A stretch of 64,000 nucleotides of DNA, from NCBI GenBank assembly GCA_017554385.1, contig JAFZIL010000082.1, forward strand, positions 30,735-94,734. Direction: 5' to 3'. The position numbers and the translations under genes were made by a program. The notes beneath the pieces were generated by a model. The model ran no database searches and had not been told where the DNA came from. It was given only the letters and a program-made list of their open reading frames with translations. This DNA is from Prevotella sp. GTDB lineage: Bacteria > Bacteroidota > Bacteroidia > Bacteroidales > Bacteroidaceae. Within the stretch, counting starts at the first letter, position 1. Every line of letters starts with the position of its first letter. Below are positions 44,777-52,700 of the stretch, piece by piece.

Positions 44777-45661
44777 ATGACACGTGAGAAAGAAATATAC
44801 AAGGTGACGCTGTGGGGCAGTGCTGGCAATCTGGCACTGGTGGCGTTCAAGGCTGTGGCAGGTCTTTTGGGCCACAGTCCGGCGATGGTTGCCGATGCGG
44901 TGCACTCGCTGTCGGATTTTGTGACCGACGTGGTGGTGCTGGTGTTTGTGGGCATCAGCGCCAAGCCTCAGGACGAGTCGCACGACTATGGTCATGGTAA
45001 GTTCGAGACGTTGGCGTCGTTCTTCATCGGCTTGGCACTGTTAGCTGCTGCGGCAGGCATCATCGTGTCGGGCAGCATGAAGTTGGCTGACTGGTGGGGT
45101 GGGGCAGAGCTTGAAGCCCCGGGAGCAATCGCTTTGTGGGCAGCCCTGCTGTCGATTGCGGTGAAGGAGGTGCTCTATCAGTATACGGCACGCAAGGGTC
45201 GTCGTCTCGGTTCGCAGGTGATGATAGCCAATGCCTGGCACCATCGCAGCGACGCCTTGTCGTCGATAGGTGCCGCCATAGGTATTGGCGGTGCCATCTG
45301 TTTAGGCCACCGCTGGACGGTGCTCGATCCCCTGGCCTCGATTGTCGTGGGCCTGATGCTGGTAGGTGTGGCGTGGCAGCTGCTGAAGGTGAGCATGGGC
45401 GAGTTGACCGAGTGCTCTCTTCCTGCCGAGACAGAGAAGGAGATAGAGGACATTATCTGCTCGTTTCCCGATGTCAGCGAACCACACAATTTGCGCACGC
45501 GCAGCATCGGGAGCCGGATGGCTATCGAAGCGCACGTGCGCATGGATGGCAGTCTGCCGTTACAGGTGGTTCACGAGCGTGCCACTGCCATTGAACATAA
45601 GTTGAAAGAGCGTTTCGGCCCGAAGACGCACGTCACCATCCACATGGAGCCGATGAAATGA
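44777..45661 (+). CDS. Cation diffusion facilitator (CDF) family metal transporter
   Basis: 294 residues. Six transmembrane helices with metal-site motifs HSLSDFVTD (residues about 43-51) and HHRSDALSS (about 154-162), and DYGHGKFETLAS between helices 2 and 3. The C-terminal cytoplasmic domain (about 210-294, SFPDVSEPHNLRTRSIGSRM, HVTIHMEP) fits the FieF/YiiP-like zinc or iron exporters. The specific metal cannot be told. The last 29 bases overlap the convergent pectate-lyase-like gene. Confidence 0.92.
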   Translation: MTREKEIYKVTLWGSAGNLALVAFKAVAGLLGHSPAMVADAVHSLSDFVTDVVVLVFVGISAKPQDESHDYGHGKFETLASFFIGLALLAAAAGIIVSGSMKLADWWGGAELEAPGAIALWAALLSIAVKEVLYQYTARKGRRLGSQVMIANAWHHRSDALSSIGAAIGIGGAICLGHRWTVLDPLASIVVGLMLVGVAWQLLKVSMGELTECSLPAETEKEIEDIICSFPDVSEPHNLRTRSIGSRMAIEAHVRMDGSLPLQVVHERATAIEHKLKERFGPKTHVTIHMEPMK

Positions 45662-48600
45662 CGCGCGAGTAGGTCTTGCCTTCTGCAGTGGTGATCCGCA
45701 CGACATACATGCCCTGTCCCGGCTTGTTCACACGGCGGCCGGCAAGGGTGTAGTATTCCATGCGTACGGGTCGGCCCTCAGTTGCGGTGCTGATGCCGTC
45801 GCTACTGCCTCCATAGTGATACTCCAGATAGAGAATGACGCACTGTTGTTCGCCAGTGTTGGTGAACGTCACGGCATCGGCTACATTGTTCAGCGTGTAA
45901 CTGATGGCATTGGGATTGGCGCGCGTAGCGTCGAGGTCGATGGTAGCCGGAGCCGTATCCTCTGTGTATTCAATGCCTGCCACCTCTTTCCACCAGCTGG
46001 TGCGGTCAGTGGTCGTTGCATCGGAACGCACGCTGAAGAACGTAACTTTCGTAGCCTTGGCGCCTTCGGGCATGAAGATGGTGTTCTGGGTGCCGTTAGA
46101 GATCTTGATGGGTGTGCGCAGCAGTGTCTCCCCATTATAGGGAATGCTCATCTTAGGACTGTTGCCGCCTGAGGTATATGCCTTGGTCAGGTTGCCGGTG
46201 CAGACGAGTGAGAAACCGTAGGCCTCGTCGTTGGCTGCACCTTCCATCATGTTGTTCACCCCACTGTTGTCGTACGACTTGGCCACCATGTTACCCCAAG
46301 CCAGGAGGGCGGTCTTCGTCTCTCCCTGTGGCTGCGGGTCTACCTGTCCCGGGTCATTAGGGTTGGTCTCACCGCCTACTACACGCAGGATGCCTTTCGA
46401 GTAGAGGTCGGTGGTGTCCCAGGTCTGGCCTTCACCGGGCGTAGCAGGCACGATGTTGGCAAAGGTGCCGGTGATTTTGCCGTTGGTGCCCATCTTGAAC
46501 ACCTGGTATTCGGTCTTGTCGTAGGGAGCCTCGTCGCCCATCTCTATCTGCAGCGTGGCTGTAGTGGCGATGGTGGTGGCTGCGTTCAGTGTCAGGGTGT
46601 TGCTCTTCGTGCGGTTGGCAAGCACTACGAGTCTTGCCGTGCCGTTCAGTCTCAGTGTGCCGTTAAAGGTCAGACCACGACCGTTGACGAGCGTGTCGCC
46701 GGCTTGCAGCGTGGCATCCGTATTGATGACGGTCGCTCCGGCCAGCGAGCCTGTTCCGGCAAGTGCTGCACCGCTTCTCACGGTCACAGCTCCCGTGCCG
46801 CTATGCGTACCATTGACAATGAGTCGTCCTCCTGTAACGGTGGTCGTACCACTGTAGACGTTGGCACCCGTCAGTCGCCAGTCGCCCGTGCCTTGCTTCT
46901 CGATAGTGGTCTTGCCCTGTTGTCCTCCCTGTGCACGGTTGTCTATCACACCTCGGAAAGTCTCGTTGGTGTTGGCTGTGCCCACGATCCATGTGCCGCT
47001 GCCGTTGGCCGACTTCACGTCGAAGCCTGAGAGGAACGTGCCTGTAGCACCGGAGAGACCACCGAGATAGTAGGTCGACTGGTTTTTGGCTCCGTTCACC
47101 TGTGCCTTGCCCTTCAGCTCGATGGTGGCGTTCTTCACGCCCACACCGTTGCGCACGGCAAACTGGCTCTGCCCATCCTTGCCCGTACCATTAATAATAA
47201 GGTGGCCTGTAAAGTTGTCCCAGTTGCCCTCGATATACTCGCGCAGGTAGTGGACGTTCCAGATGAGTGTTCCCGTGCCGCTGACTTGGCACTTGTTGCT
47301 GTTCCATAGGTCGAAGTCGACTGTCGACGTTGTACCTTCCTCAACCGCGATGGGGAAGTTATAGGTGACGTTGGCCTCGTTCTTACCCACGGTGACAAAC
47401 TGTCCTCCGGCCATAACGAGACGCGAGGCGGTACCGATGCCGGCATCGCTGACATCCTTGGTGTTCAGTTTGACGGTTCCACCCTTCAGTACGAGGTCGC
47501 CGCTGTGCTTGAAGCAGCTGGTTGTGTTTACTGCAAGTGTTCCCTGTCCGTTGACGATGAGGTTGCCTTGACCTTCAAAGCCGCCGTTCATGGTTACTAT
47601 TGTAGTTTGTTTGGCAATCTCGAATTCGCCGTCGCTGAGCAGCTTGGCTGAGCGGTCGGTTGCTGTCGAGACACCCGTATAGCGGTAGGTGCCGCCGTCC
47701 ATGATCCAGTTCTGTGCGAACTCTTGGCTCTTGCCCAGTCCGCTGGCCACGCTGCCATTCTTCAGCGACGAGAACTCGTAGACACCCTGATGGAGCACCG
47801 TAGCGCCTTCATACTGCTGGTCTGAGGCAATGGTCAGTGTGCCCTGTCCCGTTTTGTTCATCGAAGCCGAGCCGCTGATGTAGCCGGTACCGTCGATGGT
47901 GACGTGAGCATCGGAGCGTACGACGACGGCGGTCTTCGCCGTTGGTTCGTCCAGGGTGATCGTCTCATCCTCGGTGGGGGCTATCAGCCACTCTCCGTCG
48001 CCTGTCCCGTCGAAGGTCTCGCAGTCGATGATGTCGCTCTGCTCGGGTCGTGTCTTTACGGTCAGCACGTCGGTATAGTCGGATTTGCCTGTCTCGTCCG
48101 AGGCACAGACACGCACCTCATAGGCAGTGGCAGGCTGGAGCGAGGCATCGGTGATAGTGAAGGTCGTGGTGTTGGCCGTCACGCGTCCCACCTCGACGAA
48201 CGCGCCGTCTTTCTTCATCTCGATGATGAAGGCTTCCTCATTGTCTGAGAAGTCGGCCCACGAAAGCGTCAGGCTGTTTGGCGTGGCAGAGGCGAGCTTC
48301 AGCAGCATCGGGGCGCGCAGGTAGTACTGGCGGTCTTCCCAGGTAATGTTGTTGATATAGTTCTCAATGTTGGCATAGCCGTTCGAGGCTATGGTCATGG
48401 CATCGTTCTTCGTGGGGTCGGTGCCGTTGAGTGTTTCCCACTCGTCGGGCATGCCATCGTTGTCAGTATCGGTGCGCTTCGTTCCCTTGAACGTTTTCCA
48501 TGTCGTGGGCACACCTATGGGCAGCTCGTTCTCGTTGGTGATAAGCTTGCCCTCAGAGCCGAACGACAGCACCTCGTTGACCATGTAGCAGTCGGCCAGG

Positions 48601-49604
48601 TCGCGGTAGGGTAGGGAGGCACCCACGTCGGGCAGCAGCTTCGTGACGAGGTCGTTGGCTGCCCATTTCTCTAACTCGGGATAAGCGTAGGGCTGTGACT
48701 GTCGGTCGCCACCACCGTTGCCGGTGAACTCTGTGGGGTTGTATTTGCCGTCGCGGTTCTTGTCCTGCCAGTTGTCGGCTCCATAGAAATGGAAGTCCTC
48801 GTTGCCGCCGGTCAGACAGTCGCCGCCCACGGCCGGGCCATTGATGAACATATTGTTCTCGATGTTCACGTAGCTGGTGCCCTCGGAGTCGCCACCCATG
48901 TTGTAGGCTGCATTCTTCCAGTTGTAAACGAGGTTGTTGACATACTGGCTCTTACCCTTCACCTTGAAGTTACGCGTAGAGTTGTCTACGAGCAGGATAC
49001 GGTAGAGCGTGATGTTGTCGGCCTGAATCAGTCCACCGGCACTGTGGGTCATGAGTCCCTGGCCCACGATGCTGTTCATCAGCGTGATGTTCTGCGGTGC
49101 TGTTCCCTTGTTGTCCCAGTTGATGGAGAAGTTCTCGTCCTGTCCCCAGGCGAAGGAACAGTGGTCGAAGATCATGTTTTGACCATTGGCCACGCCTGCG
49201 CAGTCCTTATCAGGTGTGCCCACGGCACCCATACGGAAACGCATGTAGCGCACGATAATGTTGTCGGCACCCGAGAAAGAGACGCCATCGCCATAGACGG
49301 TGACACCCTCACCGGGAGCCGTCTGTCCTGCTACGTAGAGGTTCTTCGCGAAGACGATGCGCCCGCTGGTCAGGCGGATGACGCCTGCCACGTCGAAGAC
49401 TACGATGCGGTTGGGCTGGCTTACGGCATCACGCAGTGAGCCCGTGCCCGAGTCGTTAAGGTTGGTTACGTGGTAGACAGAGCCGGTACGTCCACCCGTG
49501 GCAAAGCGTCCCCACCCTTGGGCACCAGGAAAAGCCAGTTGCTGTGCATCAACTGCAAGGCTACCTGCCAGCATGGCGAGGCATACAAAGAGTTTTGCTT
49601 TCAT
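45633..49604 (-). CDS. Pectate-lyase-like secreted protein with autotransporter-type repeats
   Basis: 1323 residues. A signal peptide ends at VDAQ. Residues 22-400 resemble PL1-type right-handed beta-helix lyases: FPGAQGWGRFATGGRTGSVY, VTNLNDSGTGSLRDAV, VFDVAGVIRL, IVRYMRFRMG and FDHCSFAWGQDENFSI. TDTDNDGMPDEWETLNGTDP is a calcium-binding loop. An FnIII domain follows (about 430-515), then about 600 residues with autotransporter-associated beta-strand repeats (GQGTLTIASDQQYEGATVLH, GTGDWRLTGANVYSGTTTVT). The tail (YYTLAGRRVNKPGQGMYVVR) is Prevotella-type. The order lyase-FnIII-repeat passenger is unusual. Its stop overlaps the CDF gene by 29 bases. Confidence 0.82.
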   Translation of the reverse strand: MKAKLFVCLAMLAGSLAVDAQQLAFPGAQGWGRFATGGRTGSVYHVTNLNDSGTGSLRDAVSQPNRIVVFDVAGVIRLTSGRIVFAKNLYVAGQTAPGEGVTVYGDGVSFSGADNIIVRYMRFRMGAVGTPDKDCAGVANGQNMIFDHCSFAWGQDENFSINWDNKGTAPQNITLMNSIVGQGLMTHSAGGLIQADNITLYRILLVDNSTRNFKVKGKSQYVNNLVYNWKNAAYNMGGDSEGTSYVNIENNMFINGPAVGGDCLTGGNEDFHFYGADNWQDKNRDGKYNPTEFTGNGGGDRQSQPYAYPELEKWAANDLVTKLLPDVGASLPYRDLADCYMVNEVLSFGSEGKLITNENELPIGVPTTWKTFKGTKRTDTDNDGMPDEWETLNGTDPTKNDAMTIASNGYANIENYINNITWEDRQYYLRAPMLLKLASATPNSLTLSWADFSDNEEAFIIEMKKDGAFVEVGRVTANTTTFTITDASLQPATAYEVRVCASDETGKSDYTDVLTVKTRPEQSDIIDCETFDGTGDGEWLIAPTEDETITLDEPTAKTAVVVRSDAHVTIDGTGYISGSASMNKTGQGTLTIASDQQYEGATVLHQGVYEFSSLKNGSVASGLGKSQEFAQNWIMDGGTYRYTGVSTATDRSAKLLSDGEFEIAKQTTIVTMNGGFEGQGNLIVNGQGTLAVNTTSCFKHSGDLVLKGGTVKLNTKDVSDAGIGTASRLVMAGGQFVTVGKNEANVTYNFPIAVEEGTTSTVDFDLWNSNKCQVSGTGTLIWNVHYLREYIEGNWDNFTGHLIINGTGKDGQSQFAVRNGVGVKNATIELKGKAQVNGAKNQSTYYLGGLSGATGTFLSGFDVKSANGSGTWIVGTANTNETFRGVIDNRAQGGQQGKTTIEKQGTGDWRLTGANVYSGTTTVTGGRLIVNGTHSGTGAVTVRSGAALAGTGSLAGATVINTDATLQAGDTLVNGRGLTFNGTLRLNGTARLVVLANRTKSNTLTLNAATTIATTATLQIEMGDEAPYDKTEYQVFKMGTNGKITGTFANIVPATPGEGQTWDTTDLYSKGILRVVGGETNPNDPGQVDPQPQGETKTALLAWGNMVAKSYDNSGVNNMMEGAANDEAYGFSLVCTGNLTKAYTSGGNSPKMSIPYNGETLLRTPIKISNGTQNTIFMPEGAKATKVTFFSVRSDATTTDRTSWWKEVAGIEYTEDTAPATIDLDATRANPNAISYTLNNVADAVTFTNTGEQQCVILYLEYHYGGSSDGISTATEGRPVRMEYYTLAGRRVNKPGQGMYVVRITTAEGKTYSRVISSAPCGW

Positions 49605-49644
49605 TTTTTTTGTTTCTTTAGTTAGTTTTCAAGTCTTTCCGGTG

Positions 49645-49652
49645 CAAAGGTA
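49645..49652 (-). promoter_or_regulatory. -7 promoter element for the pectate-lyase-like gene
   Basis: CAAAGGTA (TACCTTTG on the minus strand), 40 bases before the ATG at 49604. Confidence 0.5.
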
Positions 49653-49755
49653 GCAAGATTATTCGAAACAGCAAAAAAAAAGGTTCTTTTTGTTGATATC
49701 AATGAAAATGCGTTAAATATTTTGTGCTATTTGAGGAACATCGGGGAAAAAAGAC

Positions 49756-49763
49756 TATCTTTG
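49756..49763 (+). promoter_or_regulatory. -7 promoter element for the alpha-2-macroglobulin gene
   Basis: TATCTTTG, with TTTG at 49730-49733 (spacer 22). The ATG at 49797 is 33 bases downstream; ATGs at 49767 and 49770 are possible but would leave little leader. Confidence 0.55.
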
Positions 49764-49796
49764 CAGATGATGTTTCATAAAAGGAAAAATAATGTT

Positions 49797-52700
49797 ATGC
49801 GAAAAACCATTGTATCCCTTATTATCACATGCATCATGCCAATGAATTTCTTGTTCGGACAAACATATTCGACCCTGTGGAAGCAGGTGGAAGAGGCACA
49901 GAATAGCGACTTGCCGCAGACTGAGCTGCAAGTGTTGAAGAAGATTGCGCAGAAGGCAGAGAAAGAGTGCGCATACGGCCAGCTGCTGAAAGCCAGTCTG
50001 ATGCAGGCCCGTGTGCAGACCGTGGTGAGCCCCGACTCGCTGAAGCCTGCCGTCGAACTGTTGCAACAGAAGGCCGAGACCATCAAGGATGTGCCCCTGC
50101 AGGCGGTTTATTATGCCGTGTTGGGCAAGATCTACCAGAGCAATTCCCAGCTTAGCGACGAATGGCGCAGCATTACAGATGATTATTTCCAGAAAGCCAT
50201 GTCGCGTCCTGCCGAGCTGGCTGCCGTGAAAGCAGACGGCTATAAGCCTTTCGTGGTGAATGGAAAGGACAGTGAAATCTATGGTGACGACCTGCTGAGC
50301 CTCATTGGACACGAGATCAATAGGTATCGGCCCATGCACGACTATTACATGACTACCCAGAACCGTCGTGCCCAGCTGATGAGCGGGCTTTATTTGTTGT
50401 TGCAGGAAGATCCTGACGATGATTCCAAACAATCGGAACGCAACTATATCGGCAGGCTCGACTCGCTGGCCAATGCCTATGCCGACCTGCCCGAATGTGG
50501 CGAGGTGGCCTGTGAACGCTATAGCTACATGAGCGACCATACAGATGCCACTACCGAACAAAAGATTGCCTATATCGACGAAGCATTGAGCCGATGGGGT
50601 TCGTGGCAGCGCATGAACGAGCTGCGCAATGCCCGCCGTTGGCTGACTTCCTCTCAGTTCCATGCCGATTTAAATCACAAGGTGTGGATTCCAAACCGTG
50701 AGCAAGGGCTCAGACTCTGGGATCTGCGTAGCGTCGATCAGGTTACCATAAAAATATATAAGGTGAAAGTTGACGGCGACACCAATCTCAACCCTGACAA
50801 TGAGAAGGACTACAAAAAGCTGAAGCCCCTGCTTACACTTCTGCCTGAGCTGACGCAGACACGCTCTTTCAGCGGTAAAAAGGAATATGAATTCTACGAA
50901 GACTCACTGCAGATGGGTGGTCTGCCCGTGGGTGTCTATATGATGGAGGTTGAGAGTAGGCCGAAGACCGATGTCTCGCGCTCGCTCTTCTTCATCAGCG
51001 ACGTGCGTGTGCTGGTTCAGGCATTGCCCAACAACCATGACAATCAGATACGCTATGTGGCAGTCAATGCCACCACGGGACGTCCCATAGCAGGTGCCAA
51101 AATCCGGCTGATGAGGCGGTGGGGCTATGATGGAAAGGAAAAGGTGCTTGCCACGCTTAACACCGACAGCAAGGGAGAGGCTGTTTATCAGTGCAAGAAC
51201 CAAGAGCGTCCGAATAATGTGTTTGTCACAACGGAAAGCGACCGTGCCTGCCCTGAACTGAATGCTTATAGCGGCTTCAGTTACTATGAGAACCAACGTA
51301 CGCATAATGAGGTGGTCATTTATACCGACCGCGCCATCTACCGGCCCGGTCAGACGGTGAACGTTGCTGCCATCCTCTACAAAGTGGACAATGGCTTTGA
51401 ACATGAAGTGAGGGCTGGTGAGCAGGTGAATGCTGAGCTACGCGATGCTAATTATAAAGTGGTGGAGGAAAAGCAGCTGGTCACCGATGAGTACGGCACC
51501 GTGAGTACCCAGTTCACGTTGCCTACGACTGCACTGACAGGACGCTTCAGCATCCATGTTGACAAGGTCTCCCAATACATCCGTGTAGAGGAATACAAAC
51601 GTCCTACGTTCCAGGTAGAGTTCCCGAAGATGGAACAGGACTATAAGGACGGCGACACGCTCACCGTCAAGGCCACGGCCCGCAGTTATAGTGGCGTTCC
51701 CGTGCAGGGAGCACGCGTGAAGTACAAGGTTGAGCGTCGCATGGCCTATTGGTGGATGTCTTACTATCGTTACTGGCAGGGTGGCTTCATTGGCACTGGT
51801 CAGCAGAGCGAGGAGGTGTTTAGCGGTGAGGCGATGACTGCCGATGACGGCACGTTCGAGGTGCAGATGCCCATGATTCTCCCCAAAAGCAAATATCCGC
51901 TGTTCTACAACTTCGTGGTTATAGCCGATGTGACCGATCTAGCTGGTGAGACTCATCAGGGACAGCTCTCATTGCCTTTGGGTAATCGTAAGACTGCCCT
52001 CACTGCCGATCTGCCTGAGAAAGTGCTGGCCGAAGAGATGCCGCAACTGAAGCTGCATGTCCTGAATGCTGCCGGCAATAATGTCAGTACAACCGTTCGC
52101 TATCAGATTGACGGTGGCAAGTGGCAGTCGGTTCAGTCGAACACGTCCGTCGTGCTGCCGAAGCTGAAGAGTGGTAAGCACGAACTGAAGGCCGAATATG
52201 AAGGTGAGACGCTGGAACGCTCGTTCGTCGTGTTCTCGCTCGACGACAAGCGGCCTGCTACTGAGACCGATGACTGGTTCTACGTATCAGACTCGCAGTT
52301 CCCCAACGATGGCAAGCCTGTCACCCTGCAAGTGGGCTCTTCTGACGATGTGCATATTGTCTACACGCTCGTAGCAGGCAACACGATTGTTGAGCAGGGA
52401 GCGGTCGATAAGAAGAATGAACTCGTCAACCGCAAACTCACGTATCTGCCGGAGTATGGCAATGGCCTGTCGCTTAGCTTCGCATGGGTGCGCAATGGCA
52501 AGACCTACCACCATGAGACACAGATCAAACGCCCGTTGCCTGACAAGACCCTGAAGATGAGGTGGGAAACCTTCCGCGACCGCCTCACACCAGGCCAGCA
52601 GGAAGAGTGGACGCTGGTGATTGAGAATCCTCAAACCTCCGCTCGGCCCAACGGGACGCTTTCCTCAGAAAGAAACCTCAAACCTCAGCTCCTTGCCACC

